A stretch of DNA of 64,000 nt from Paenibacillus uliginis N3/975 (GCF_900177425.1 NZ_LT840184.1:5479189-5543188), one strand, 5' to 3'; positions 7,862 to 17,767 are shown, numbered from the stretch's first letter. Numbers and translations: made by a program. The notes: generated by a model from the sequence alone, not told the origin.

Positions 7862-10045
7862 TTAAATGATGACATCAACTTCTTTTTTGCATTTTGTGCC
7901 GGTAATCAGAACGACTCCGCCAAAGATTTGAACGCCTTCCACTATATAGGAATCAAAATGGCCGGACGGCACTTTGTGGCTGATCACGAGAGTGTGCTCC
8001 TCGTCCGTTCCCGGCATAACAATTTTGCACGCTGTCGCCTGAGCATCGTCCACCTGTTCGCCCGTATGGCGGAAAACCGGTACCTTCTCAACCACGGGAC
8101 AAGCCGTCTCCCCGGGTCGTTGCGGGTACAGCACCTGCATGATGGATATGGTTCCTTTTCCCGTTCGGGAGTACACCGCATATTGATTGGGCTCTATCAG
8201 ATTATATTCGCGGGAAATAACCCCTTCGTTAATGCTGCCCTCTAACCCTTCACGGTCAACCGGAATAATACATAGATTGGCCTCTCGTCCATTTAGCGTG
8301 CGGCCAATGAGCGAGTCTGCATCCAGCTCGACTTCTCCCGGAGCAAAATGAAACTGCTGGGTGAAGGTATGCGATTCCTTGCAAGTAAAGCTGTCAACCA
8401 ATAGCCAGTAATACGGTTTGATAAAGATGATTCTCCTGAGCGGGTACACCGGGTCGTCCAAATGAAGGTATCCGTCATGACCGCCTTCAACATAGTCATA
8501 GCCAGGCTTGCTGATCCATCTGCATCCCGAAGGCTTCGCTATCCGGCCGAAGTCCCATGTGCTTACAATCTCCGTAAATCCGATGCCGTCAACTATAGTC
8601 GTATTATGGGAAGCACTCTCTTTTAACGCTTTTCTGAGCGGAGTGTGATCGCTGTAATTGTATCTGCCGAGATCGGTTAGCAAATCCCTGCCATAGGCAT
8701 GCAGGTCAAAATGTAAAAGATCGGCATGCCCATGACCGCCCCCGAGAGGACCGCAGTGAAAATATAAGTACAAGTCCCGCGGTTTCCAGCCCGTACGCAT
8801 CACGTAATGGCCGGAATGTGCAAAGGGATAGGAGAGATTAGCCGGCAACACCGCACGCAGCCGGTCGTAGTTTCGGACCCCCTCCACCCCGAACAACCAG
8901 GCATTGTCGTAGTCCATCTGCTGATGTCCGCCAAAACGCAGTATGCTATCCTGAAACAACCAAGCCGCATAGGTGAGAAGAGAACAGATATCGCTGTCGT
9001 CACTGTCGCCAAGGAGAGGCTGCCTGTGATTTGGCTTCGCCCAATAAAGGGAGGCGTTAGCCATTTGATGAACCGTGCGCCTAAAGTCATCATCAAGCTC
9101 AATCCCATTTATACGTGCCGCGTAAATACAATCGAGATAACAAGCTAGAACCTCATGATGGTAAGTTGGCGACTGTTCCCAATGGATACCGTCCGCCATA
9201 ATCTGTATCCGTGCTGTCTCCTTGAGTCTTTGCTCACACAAACGCTTCCAGTCATCCGCAAGAGTGAATTCGGGAATGAACATCGCCACATGGTACAGGC
9301 CGCAGGTTTCCAGAACCCCCCAATTGCTGATTTTCTTCCAGCTAGTAAACGATGAGGCTAAATAATGAGCATGTTCATGCAAGGATATCAACACTTTGGC
9401 AAGGAGCAGCGGAGTCAGCAGCGGACTGTCTTTTACATAACGAAGCGCCTTGATCCAGTTAGCACAGCGAAGCCCTGCTTCAATCGTGCGCCATGTCAGG
9501 TTATCGTTCACAGGTCTTTCAGGGACAGGATTTCGATCAATCCAGTCTTCAAGCTGGCGGCAAAGGGCTGCCGCATACTTTTCATCTCCTGTCAGCGCGA
9601 ATGCCTGACCCAAAGCTTGCCAGTAGCGGTGGCGATTCAGCATGTAAGCCCATTCAACATCATGATCGGGAATAAAACCCCAATCGATCTCCCCCTCAAA
9701 TGTAACCGGGATGCGGCTCCGTTCCATATCCCATGGAAAACGGAAAAGAAACGTTTGCCGCACGACCTCATCCGCCGTCTTCATCACTGTTTCCAGGTCG
9801 CTTCCGCAGTTATGCTTCACATAGTCGGCGATCTGACCCTTCTCCTCCTCCCCTAGCGCCCAGCCGGGTGTTCCACGTTGGATGAAATGCTGATGTAGCT
9901 CAATCAGTGCTTCTTCGTATCGGTTTTCGCAGACTGCCTTCCTAACCGGTGCCAAGGCAGGCTCTGTCAGGTCAAGGAGCGTAAAGACGGCATAAGGAGC
10001 CGCTTGGATGCCATCAGCGTTCATACCAATACCCTCTTCCACCAT
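7862..10045 (-). CDS. Heparinase II/III-family polysaccharide lyase
   Basis: 727 residues without a signal peptide. The N-terminal half is an alpha/alpha-toroid domain. The second half begins a beta-sandwich with the heparinase II/III signature GGGHGHADLLHFDLHAYGRD (around residues 431-450), including the His residues used in this family. The start lies inside the end of the GH88 gene (32 bp overlap), so the two are translated from one message. Family members eliminate uronic-acid glycosidic bonds in heparin/heparan, alginate, hyaluronan-type or bacterial polysaccharides. With no signal it would act on imported oligosaccharides. The exact PL family cannot be fixed by reading. Confidence 0.85.
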   Translation of the reverse strand: MVEEGIGMNADGIQAAPYAVFTLLDLTEPALAPVRKAVCENRYEEALIELHQHFIQRGTPGWALGEEEKGQIADYVKHNCGSDLETVMKTADEVVRQTFLFRFPWDMERSRIPVTFEGEIDWGFIPDHDVEWAYMLNRHRYWQALGQAFALTGDEKYAAALCRQLEDWIDRNPVPERPVNDNLTWRTIEAGLRCANWIKALRYVKDSPLLTPLLLAKVLISLHEHAHYLASSFTSWKKISNWGVLETCGLYHVAMFIPEFTLADDWKRLCEQRLKETARIQIMADGIHWEQSPTYHHEVLACYLDCIYAARINGIELDDDFRRTVHQMANASLYWAKPNHRQPLLGDSDDSDICSLLTYAAWLFQDSILRFGGHQQMDYDNAWLFGVEGVRNYDRLRAVLPANLSYPFAHSGHYVMRTGWKPRDLYLYFHCGPLGGGHGHADLLHFDLHAYGRDLLTDLGRYNYSDHTPLRKALKESASHNTTIVDGIGFTEIVSTWDFGRIAKPSGCRWISKPGYDYVEGGHDGYLHLDDPVYPLRRIIFIKPYYWLLVDSFTCKESHTFTQQFHFAPGEVELDADSLIGRTLNGREANLCIIPVDREGLEGSINEGVISREYNLIEPNQYAVYSRTGKGTISIMQVLYPQRPGETACPVVEKVPVFRHTGEQVDDAQATACKIVMPGTDEEHTLVISHKVPSGHFDSYIVEGVQIFGGVVLITGTKCKKEVDVII

Positions 10046-11135
10046 TCTCCAGTCGAATCAAGGCTTCGAGATAGAAATAATCTCCCCAGATCATGTAATC
10101 ATCGGGGGACAGTCCTCCGCGGACATGGTAAGAGCCGTGTTTAAGCAGACCTTCAGTGTTTTCGCTGATCGTGGAATAATTTTGTACCAGTGAAGTCATC
10201 GACTTCATGACCCCCTGCTCAAAATAGGTCCGCTCCTGATCATCCTTATCCATATGTCCGATCAATTCCTGCAGTCCGGCAGCGACAATGGCGGAGGCCG
10301 AACTATCACGGCTCGTTCCGTCAGTTACCGGAGCATTAAAATCCCAGTAAGCTACGTAATCTTCAGGCAAACGCTCCAGAAAATACCGTGCCATCCGTTT
10401 GGACGTTTCCAAATATACAGGATTCTGGGTATAGCGGTAAGCTAGTGCAAAACCGTAAACCCCCCAGGCCTGTCCGCGTGTCCAGGTCGATCCATTCGTA
10501 TATCCTTGGTGTGTAGCGCCTCCAATCGGCTCGCCGGTTTTCGGATCGAAGAAGAACGTATGATATGAGCTGTCATCTCCACGTACGAGATAACGTCTCG
10601 ATTTATCGGCCTGCATGGCCGCAATCTGATAATATTCGGGATCGCCGGTCTGTTGACCCGCCCAGAACAGGAGCGGCAGATTCATCAGGCAGTCGATAAT
10701 AATACGCCCGCCTTCCTTCTCATCTCCCTCCGGTCCCCATGCCTGGATGTAGCCCCCTTCCGGACGCCAGCGTTTCAGCAGATGATCAGCGGCCTGCAGC
10801 GTCAACTGACGGCCACTTTCATCCTTGTCAACAATCCACTGTGCTTTAGAGGACAATGAATATAAAAATCCGATATCATGGTGATCAAGCACCGTTTTTT
10901 TCTCAAAACGACGGCGAAAGTCTTCCACCGTCCGGGATGCCGCCAGGCGGAATTCCTCATCCCCCGTATATTCATAGCACAGCCACAGCATGCCACTCCA
11001 AAATCCGTTCGTCCAATCGTCGTTATCATTCATCAGATAAGCTCCGTCCTCACTTACGTGAGGGAACCTTGTACCAAATCGATTGATGTTGGTCCGGATT
11101 TTATCTACTGCATCTTCTATCGCCTTGTTCCACAT
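10014..11135 (-). CDS. Unsaturated glucuronyl hydrolase (GH88)
   Basis: 373 residues, close to the length of Bacillus GL1 UGL, and cytoplasmic. The two aspartates known to matter in that enzyme (D88 and D149) have counterparts here at D87 (HHDIGFLYSL) and D148 (GGRIIIDCLMNLPLLFW). WTRGQAWGVYGFALAY and DSSASAIVAAGL are further family motifs. GH88 hydrates the 4,5-unsaturated uronic acid left by polysaccharide lyases and frees the next sugar. It is the first gene of a unit with the heparinase-like lyase and is preceded by tandem activator boxes. This gene is the strongest evidence that the locus handles lyase products. Confidence 0.92.
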   Translation of the reverse strand: MWNKAIEDAVDKIRTNINRFGTRFPHVSEDGAYLMNDNDDWTNGFWSGMLWLCYEYTGDEEFRLAASRTVEDFRRRFEKKTVLDHHDIGFLYSLSSKAQWIVDKDESGRQLTLQAADHLLKRWRPEGGYIQAWGPEGDEKEGGRIIIDCLMNLPLLFWAGQQTGDPEYYQIAAMQADKSRRYLVRGDDSSYHTFFFDPKTGEPIGGATHQGYTNGSTWTRGQAWGVYGFALAYRYTQNPVYLETSKRMARYFLERLPEDYVAYWDFNAPVTDGTSRDSSASAIVAAGLQELIGHMDKDDQERTYFEQGVMKSMTSLVQNYSTISENTEGLLKHGSYHVRGGLSPDDYMIWGDYFYLEALIRLENGGRGYWYER

Positions 11136-11174
11136 GAAATCTTTACCCCCTTCGTATCAGTCTTCTTACGATAC

Positions 11175-11238
11175 ATGATAAGGAGAGCTGTCAGATTCTA
11201 ATAGGGGGGATTTTTGCCTTGATGTGCATTATTTTGAC
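11175..11238 (-). promoter_or_regulatory. Promoter with tandem GTCAAAA-type boxes, GH88/lyase unit
   Basis: GTCAAAA (11238-11232) is followed by GGCAAAA (11218-11212) 20 bp on, then TATCAT (11180-11175) 31 bp past the proximal box. The proximal box deviates by one base. Confidence 0.55.
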
Positions 11239-11243
11239 TTTCG

Positions 11244-14200
11244 TTATTTCGATTTTTGCTCAAGGATCCGCGTCATAATGACGACAGCCTCGGCACGGGT
11301 GGCTTGTACATCCGGAGCAAACCGGTTTTTATTACGCCCTTCGATGATACCTGCTTTTACAGCGGAGGCAATAAAGCCCTTGGCCCAGTTCGGAATGTCA
11401 TCAACATCAGCAAAAGTTAAGGAATCCGGCGAGCTTTCTTTTAGTTGAAGCGCCTTCGCGGCCATCATTGCCAGTTCTGTTCTGGTCATTGTTTTGGAGG
11501 CACGGAAAGTGTTGTCAGCATAACCGGAAATAAAGCCATATGAGATTCCTGCAGCCACATAAGATTTCGCCCAGTTCGGAATAAGCCGTTCATCGGCAAA
11601 GGAAATTCCCGATTCCCCCTCTAAACCTAATCCTCTTGCCAGCAATACAACAAATTCTGCGCGCGTAACAGGTTTATCGGGCTTAAAAGTACCATCTGGG
11701 TAACCGGTGACGAGACCTTGATCCATGGCAACCTTAATCTTGTCTTCTGCCCAGTGTCCTTTCATGTCTGATATTACGATGTTTTTATCGCTCGAACCTG
11801 GTTTCGAAGTAGGTTGGCCCGTATCTCCATCGGCATGGCTTTCGGAGCCTTCCGTTGGCTTGCCTCCCTGTTCCCCCTTCGATGGCTTGTCCGTGCTGCC
11901 TCCATTCGAAGAACTGCCTGTTGTAATATCTTCACCTGATGAATTTCCGGCATTCCCTTCATCTGGTGGACTTCCGATGTTCCCTCCATCTGGTGGATTG
12001 CCTGGACTCTTCTCCGTCACAGTTACCACGCAAGTTGCAGTAAACGCTCCATTAACGGATGCAACGGTAATGGTTGCTGTTCCCGCTTTAAGCCCAGTTA
12101 CCACTGTAGTTTCTCCATCTTGTTCCAATTTGACAATATCGCCGGAGTCCACGCTCCAGTGAAGGTCAAGACTGGCCGCATTAGACGGAACGGTTGCCGC
12201 TGTAAGACTTACGGAGTCCCCCACATTCAACGTAACAGCCTGTTTATCAAGCTGAATTCCGGCAGCAGGCGGGACGATCCGAAAGGTTGCCACATGGCTT
12301 TTTCCTCGGGCACCTGTCGTGTCAATTTCCAACTTCAGATAAGGTGAAGTCTCGATCACACGAATAGCAGAATCTTTTTCCAGCTCCTGTACATCAACTT
12401 TATCCAGAAGTTCGACGACAATCCTGCTTTGCTTTTGGGTAGGATCCGCTACCGCTACCGTCAGCTGGTCGCCCTGTTCATGCACCTGAACAGAAGCCGG
12501 ACTGTAAGTGCGTAAAAAGGCGGAAGTGGCTGCTTCCCAGAAGTTAAAGCCATACCATCCGAGCTTGCTCTCCTTAACAGCGTGAACCTGATTGTTCTGG
12601 CTGATCACTTCAATATCCGGGTTTTGGCTGTATTGTTCCGTTGCCGCCGCATCTTTGTTTGGTAATAGCACGTAGGAATACGATGCATCCTGCGGCATCT
12701 TCCCATGATCAAAGGACAGACTGACATAATTTTTGGTGATTAGATCTGCCGAACCGCCTGTATTGATGTCCTTCCATGCCCCTTTCCTTGCTTCTCTTAA
12801 CCCCCGAAGCTCAGGACTGTTCGGGAAATAATAACCGATATCCGAGCCGGGAACATGTCCGGCAAGATGAGCCCATTGTACATCCTTCATCGTTTCGTTC
12901 CAGCCAAGATTCACGGGTTGTAGCACGCCATTTACAGTTAAAGCATTTTCGCCCGATTCTGACACTTGGCGGTTTTCCACGATCGTTTCCACGACACGGG
13001 CTTCAGGACTTGTGATGCCTGAGCCTAGCGCGACGATTTCATCATCAAACATAAACCAGGATTTTTTGCCCCGCAGTTTGCTCCCTGTGCTTAATTCCAG
13101 AGAAAAGTCCATTCCTGCCGAACCATACAGGTTATCTATAGACGAGCCGCCAACCCAGGCTTTTGGGTTATAGTATGACGCCCATGCCTTCGGAGCCGGG
13201 AAGTATCCGTCCGTTGTCGTTCCCGCCAGGCGATGCATGTTTACAGTCGGCCAATACTGGTTACTGAATTGTTTCAAATCTTCATTATACAGGTTGGTCA
13301 TACCCATTCCTGTGTACCAGCCTTTGATGTTCTCATCGTTGCCGAATTCAAAAGCAGAGATACGATCGGAGAACATACTGATCACGAACCCGTAATCGGG
13401 ACGGAGATGGACAACCCGGTCCATGGCAGCAAAGTTCTGATGCTTGATTAATTCCCCTCTCGGCAAAACAGAGGAATCATTTACAATGCCTTTAATCAGG
13501 TTCATTTCATAAATAGGCATCCCCTCATAATAGTTCGGGAACGTAGTATCTGACTGAACCCATTCTTTAATCATGCTTTTTATTGTTGCAGATTGCTCAG
13601 CTGGCGCACCGCCGGCTAATCGTGCCAACGTTCGGATAACGGATCTGCCCGTTAAATGATCCGAGTCCTTCTCCCGAGAAATACTGCGCCCTTTTACAGC
13701 GTCCATCATAGCTCCCTTGTAAACTAGGGGTTCAAACGAATCCTCGACCCATTTATACACGTTATTTACATTCGGATCCGTAACTTCCCATGGCGATGAG
13801 GTAAAAAGGTACAAAAGATCAGCAATTCGTCCCACGAGCACCGTTCCATATGCCCCTGTATAAGCAATATTGGTATGCTGGATTAACGATCCATCCTCAT
13901 AGATGCCATCCCCGCTCTGAACATAAAGAAATTCTCTAGCCATGGAATTTCTGGCTTGCTCGATTTTCGAGCTGTTTTTTCCTACGACTCCGCGGAGAAC
14001 AACAGCCAGGGCTTTGTCCAACAGGTTGGCTCCGGTTTCAGTAACGTTTACGTTCTGTACTCTTCTAGTTGGATCCGGAACATATCTGTCCATAACTTTT
14101 ATGTAGTTATCAATCTGTGTTTGACTCAACTCGTTGTACATCAAAACAACAATATTCATCAGGACTTGTGGAGTACCGATTTCCCAATCCCACCAGTTTG

Positions 14201-15467
14201 CTCCTGAAGGCATGGATTTTCCTTCGTTGTACTGGTTCGTATACATCCATTCCAGCGCTCTAATAATATCGTCACGCAGCTGCGCATTCCCGTATACAGC
14301 AGCTCCCTCGGTTGAATAGGCAACCGCCATATCACTGATATTCGTAAACCCTTTGGTCATATTGGCGGAGTTGGTATTGGCCTTATTTCCAAGTTCCGGC
14401 CACAAATAGTCGGGGCTTGACGCTTTATTCATGAGATCCCATATCCCCGTACCGGAGGCGTTGGAGATCCGTTCATTGAGTGAAGTCATATAAGCCGAAA
14501 TATCAGGATCATTCAAATCCATTTGATCTCCGCCCAGCAATTTGTTGCGCCATTTCTGTCTTAACTCGTCATATGCCGCTTGCATGGCAGCCGATTCGAC
14601 CATAACGGTGGATTGTCCCCGAATCAAGCCATCCCTTGTGGCTGCAGTAATCGTGACGCTCCCAATTTCATGGGCTGTAACCGTACCGTCGTCGTATACT
14701 GAAACAGTCTCTGGACTGGATGAAGACCATATTAATTCCTCAGATGCCCCTGCAGGTGAAAAGACCGGAGTAAAAGTGAACGTTTGCCCTTGATTTAAAG
14801 TGACGGCTGCGGGTTCGAGCTTCAGTCCGTTGATGCCGTTCCATTCGTGAATGCTAATGTCGTCAAACCAGGCTGTTCCTGTTCCCGTATCGAAAAAAGG
14901 CTCCGCCCTTACATATTTCGTGCCTGCCGGTACGGTGAATATCGCTTCCCGTAATGTCCAATCATTGGTTCCGGTTAACTTGGCGAGTACAGGTCCGTCA
15001 CCCAATTTGACGTTGGATGTTGCCCCGTCCACCCCGTTGATGCTCTTATAGTACTGCGTTCTGACAAAAGCGCCGCCGTTTGAAACAACGTTGTCTGTTT
15101 TAATCTGGGCGCTGAGCTTAAAGGTTGTGCCGGTGCTTATTTTTACATTTCCGGAAAGGCCTGTCCGTGAAGAAACATCATGCTCCACTTGTACTGACTT
15201 GGTGCTGGAAGTATAAACCGCTTCATTAACAGATACCTTTCCCGACCCGCTAGCCTGCCAAACTCCCCAGCCCTGAGCTTGCTTGCGATCGATCCAGCCG
15301 ACATCACCAGGATAGACTACTACCTCGAAATCCCCGTTAGGCACCAGGTTCATTCCAGAAATGCTTGCTTCCACCCTGTTTATCCCCCCTGGTTGAAACG
15401 ATAAAACCATTTGGAACGTCATACAGACGACCAGTAATAACGATACCTTCCTTGTATACGCTTTCAA
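11244..15467 (-). CDS. Secreted, SLH-anchored PL8 polysaccharide lyase (hyaluronate/chondroitin/xanthan lyase family)
   Basis: The likely start is TTG at 15467-15465, behind GAGGAGG. The ATG 60 bp further upstream falls in the promoter. From the TTG the protein has about 1407 residues. Numbering from the upstream ATG, domains are: signal peptide about 24-53, a carbohydrate-binding-like sandwich 58-228, a BIG2 Ig-like domain 235-310, the PL8 toroid and sandwich about 315-1090, a second Ig-like domain to about 1190, a Gly/Ser/Pro linker, and three SLH repeats from about 1240 to the end. PL8 catalytic residues are present with family spacing: N501, H551 and Y560 (N-H 50, H-Y 9), plus the NWWDWEIGTP cleft motif at 444-453. 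It would cut the polymer at the cell surface for import. Substrate within PL8 is not resolved. Confidence 0.9.
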   Translation of the reverse strand: MKAYTRKVSLLLVVCMTFQMVLSFQPGGINRVEASISGMNLVPNGDFEVVVYPGDVGWIDRKQAQGWGVWQASGSGKVSVNEAVYTSSTKSVQVEHDVSSRTGLSGNVKISTGTTFKLSAQIKTDNVVSNGGAFVRTQYYKSINGVDGATSNVKLGDGPVLAKLTGTNDWTLREAIFTVPAGTKYVRAEPFFDTGTGTAWFDDISIHEWNGINGLKLEPAAVTLNQGQTFTFTPVFSPAGASEELIWSSSSPETVSVYDDGTVTAHEIGSVTITAATRDGLIRGQSTVMVESAAMQAAYDELRQKWRNKLLGGDQMDLNDPDISAYMTSLNERISNASGTGIWDLMNKASSPDYLWPELGNKANTNSANMTKGFTNISDMAVAYSTEGAAVYGNAQLRDDIIRALEWMYTNQYNEGKSMPSGANWWDWEIGTPQVLMNIVVLMYNELSQTQIDNYIKVMDRYVPDPTRRVQNVNVTETGANLLDKALAVVLRGVVGKNSSKIEQARNSMAREFLYVQSGDGIYEDGSLIQHTNIAYTGAYGTVLVGRIADLLYLFTSSPWEVTDPNVNNVYKWVEDSFEPLVYKGAMMDAVKGRSISREKDSDHLTGRSVIRTLARLAGGAPAEQSATIKSMIKEWVQSDTTFPNYYEGMPIYEMNLIKGIVNDSSVLPRGELIKHQNFAAMDRVVHLRPDYGFVISMFSDRISAFEFGNDENIKGWYTGMGMTNLYNEDLKQFSNQYWPTVNMHRLAGTTTDGYFPAPKAWASYYNPKAWVGGSSIDNLYGSAGMDFSLELSTGSKLRGKKSWFMFDDEIVALGSGITSPEARVVETIVENRQVSESGENALTVNGVLQPVNLGWNETMKDVQWAHLAGHVPGSDIGYYFPNSPELRGLREARKGAWKDINTGGSADLITKNYVSLSFDHGKMPQDASYSYVLLPNKDAAATEQYSQNPDIEVISQNNQVHAVKESKLGWYGFNFWEAATSAFLRTYSPASVQVHEQGDQLTVAVADPTQKQSRIVVELLDKVDVQELEKDSAIRVIETSPYLKLEIDTTGARGKSHVATFRIVPPAAGIQLDKQAVTLNVGDSVSLTAATVPSNAASLDLHWSVDSGDIVKLEQDGETTVVTGLKAGTATITVASVNGAFTATCVVTVTEKSPGNPPDGGNIGSPPDEGNAGNSSGEDITTGSSSNGGSTDKPSKGEQGGKPTEGSESHADGDTGQPTSKPGSSDKNIVISDMKGHWAEDKIKVAMDQGLVTGYPDGTFKPDKPVTRAEFVVLLARGLGLEGESGISFADERLIPNWAKSYVAAGISYGFISGYADNTFRASKTMTRTELAMMAAKALQLKESSPDSLTFADVDDIPNWAKGFIASAVKAGIIEGRNKNRFAPDVQATRAEAVVIMTRILEQKSK

Positions 15468-15508
15468 GTCTGGTTCCTCCTCTACTGCTGATGACTGACA
15501 TCCCCTTG

Positions 15509-15572
15509 AAAATACATTGAAATGCATCTCTGTTGCATGTCATTTTTTGACTCATAGACGAACGATTTTGAC
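15509..15572 (-). promoter_or_regulatory. Promoter with perfect tandem GTCAAAA boxes, PL8 lyase gene
   Basis: Two exact GTCAAAA boxes (15572-15566 and 15551-15545) are 21 bp apart, followed 30 bp later by TATTTT (15514-15509). The -10 lies inside the region read from the upstream ATG, which supports the TTG start at 15467. Confidence 0.65.
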
Positions 15573-15672
15573 TTAATTTATTGCAGCCCGTTCATTGCCA
15601 GAACTTCATCATTCACATTCAAGGCCGAGAATTCCCTTCAGGGGAGACTGAAAACACAAACTCACAAAAATA

Positions 15673-15716
15673 AAGCTGTCTTTCGTTCCACGCCAATGTG
15701 GGTCGAAAGACAGCTT
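15673..15716 (-). terminator. Rho-independent terminator downstream of yerC-like gene
   Basis: A perfect 13 bp stem (AAGCTGTCTTTCG at 15673-15685, complement 15704-15716) is followed on the minus strand by TATTTTTG. It insulates the tyramine/yerC side from the lyase promoter. Confidence 0.75.
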
Positions 15717-15867
15717 GTAAACATATAAAAATGCACTTTCCCTTTATAGTAACCAAAACATAATCCTGTATCTCATAGGGATTATAATCTCATAAAGAGA
15801 CAAGAGTTGGTCACTCGAAAGAAGAGTGCATTAAGTTGGAATAACCCTTCTGCGCTTACTAGGGCAA

Positions 15868-16179
15868 TTATTCTGATTCAGCACCTGCTTGATCTTGCAT
15901 GCGTTTAAAAATAACCTCATAACTGTGATTTCCATGATGTAACGAACGTTTTACGCGTGAGATGGTAGCTGTGCTGGCGTTAGCTTCCTCCTCGATTTCA
16001 CAATATGTTTTGTGATTATATAACATTTTTGCTACTTGGAATCGTTGCATCAAAGTTTTAATTTCATTAACTGTACACAGATCATCAAAGAAAGCATAGC
16101 ATTCTTCCATTGTTTCCAGTGATAAAATACCCTGAAAAAAATCATCCAACGCTTTTCCTTGAAGTTCTTCAACCAACAT
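15868..16179 (-). CDS. yerC: YerC/YecD-family TrpR-related DNA-binding protein
   Basis: 103 residues, the usual size. The TrpR-like helix-turn-helix reads TYCEIEEEANASTATISRVKRSL (split here as TYCEIEEEANAS and TATISRVKRSL, about residues 58-80). This family is a conserved Bacillota protein of poorly known target. It has an AGGAGG-type ribosome site just before the ATG and its own terminator at 15673-15716. It lies next to the tyramine genes, but a role in their control is only suggested by position and by the aromatic-repressor fold. Confidence 0.8.
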   Translation of the reverse strand: MLVEELQGKALDDFFQGILSLETMEECYAFFDDLCTVNEIKTLMQRFQVAKMLYNHKTYCEIEEEANASTATISRVKRSLHHGNHSYEVIFKRMQDQAGAESE

Positions 16180-16295
16180 ATGTTAACCTCCTTCAGTGAT
16201 GACTGCATTTTGTTGCATGAAGAGTTTTCTTATGTATTTTTTCTTCCTAGGCATACTATTTTATAGTATACCACTTGCATTGTAAAACCAAATTA

Positions 16296-16346
16296 ATCCG
16301 ACACAGAAAAGTAGCTGGCATTTTACAAGTTATTTCTGTGTCGGAT
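16296..16346 (-). terminator. Terminator of the tyrP-tdc-pdxK-nhaC operon
   Basis: A perfect 14 bp stem (ATCCGACACAGAAA at 16296-16309 and its complement at 16333-16346) lies 9 bp beyond the nhaC stop. The trailing T tract is weak (TTAATTTGG). Confidence 0.6.
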
Positions 16347-16354
16347 CTGAAGTT

Positions 16355-17728
16355 TTAACTTGCTTGTGAAGCCTTGTTCGATCTCATAAATCCGTACAAA
16401 ATGTTAAGGGCCGGAGCAATAATACAGAAGATCGCGAATGGCAAATACTCAAGTGTGGAAACCCCTAAGGTTCCGGTTATGAACACACCGCTGACACCCC
16501 AAGGAATAAGAGCATTAAAGGCAGCACCTGCATTAGCCAAAATCCTCGACATTTCTTTGCGAGGAAGATGAATCTCATCAAATTGAGGCTTAAACGCTTC
16601 ACCGGGTAAAATTATGGACAAATATTGTTCCCCGAGAAGAAGGTTAATTCCCATTGAACTGATAGCTGTCATAAGTATGAGTTTGCCTTTGGTACTAACA
16701 AAATCGGAAATTCGAGAAATTAAAGTACTGATGATTTTCAATTCTACAAGCAATCCGCCTAGCGCCAGTGCGAGCAGTATTAGAGATACAGACCACATCA
16801 TGCTTTGAATACCGCCGCGAGAGAGTAGCTTGTCCACACTTTCCACGCCAGTGCTGGACACATAACCGTCTTGCATCAGCTTGGATATATCGAGGAAACT
16901 GGTTTGAGGATGATAAATAAAGAGAATGATGATCGTACAAGCAATGCATGACAACAAGGTCGGTATAGCGGGAACTTTTCGCCAAGCACATAGGAAAAGC
17001 ACCAGCACCGGAATTAGTGTCACTGCAGAAATGGTGAAGGAAGAATTCAATGTATTCACCAGCTCATTGATCTCTTCTCCTGACGACAAGACCTTGGAAT
17101 GTCCCACCACCATAAAAAACAGAAGCGAAATTAAAGAGGCTGGAATAACGACCCGCAAGATGTAGCGGATGTGTTCAAATAAATCGACCTCAGCTATGGC
17201 TGATGCCAAATTGGTTGTGTCCGACAACGGAGAGATATTGTTTCCCAGAAACGCACCGGAAATGATGGCGCCTGTTGTAATAGCTGGACTGTATCCCATG
17301 ATCTGTCCCATGCCGAAAAAAGCAATGCCGACAGTAGAGATCGTTGTGAAGGAACTGCCTACAGTGACCCCTACAAGAGCGCAAATAATAAATACGGAAG
17401 GTAAAAAGAATTTTGCGGACAATATTCCAAATCCATACACCATGATGGTTGGAATGGTTCCAGCCGCAATCCAAACGCTGACCAGAGCGCCAATTAGCAT
17501 AAATATTAGGATCGGTATTAATCCAGGGGTAATACCATTTTGTATGCCATTGTGAACACGATCCCAGGAAAAGCCCTTGATTTTAGCGAAGATAATAATG
17601 GCCCCAAGGGAGATTAGAATGGGGATTTGAGGATCCATACCCAATGCAATAATACAAACTCCGATAATTGCTAGTAGCACAACTAAAAGAAATAGGCTTT
17701 CTTTTAACGTTACCTCTTCTTTTTTCAT
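16355..17728 (-). CDS. nhaC: NhaC-family Na+/H+ antiporter of the tyramine cluster
   Basis: 457 residues, almost wholly hydrophobic with about 11-12 membrane spans. GNNISPLSDTTNLAS (about 160-174) is the NhaC signature. Antiporters of this family exchange Na+ for H+ or related substrates. In enterococcal tyramine loci an nhaC gene follows tyrS-tdc-tyrP, so its presence here completes the familiar gene set and fits a role in pH homeostasis. It is 40 bp downstream of the kinase gene and is the last gene before a stem-loop. Confidence 0.85.
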   Translation of the reverse strand: MKKEEVTLKESLFLLVVLLAIIGVCIIALGMDPQIPILISLGAIIIFAKIKGFSWDRVHNGIQNGITPGLIPILIFMLIGALVSVWIAAGTIPTIMVYGFGILSAKFFLPSVFIICALVGVTVGSSFTTISTVGIAFFGMGQIMGYSPAITTGAIISGAFLGNNISPLSDTTNLASAIAEVDLFEHIRYILRVVIPASLISLLFFMVVGHSKVLSSGEEINELVNTLNSSFTISAVTLIPVLVLFLCAWRKVPAIPTLLSCIACTIIILFIYHPQTSFLDISKLMQDGYVSSTGVESVDKLLSRGGIQSMMWSVSLILLALALGGLLVELKIISTLISRISDFVSTKGKLILMTAISSMGINLLLGEQYLSIILPGEAFKPQFDEIHLPRKEMSRILANAGAAFNALIPWGVSGVFITGTLGVSTLEYLPFAIFCIIAPALNILYGFMRSNKASQAS

Positions 17729-17767
17729 AAGCTGAACTCCTTATCTGTAATAGGTCAAAACATGCTG

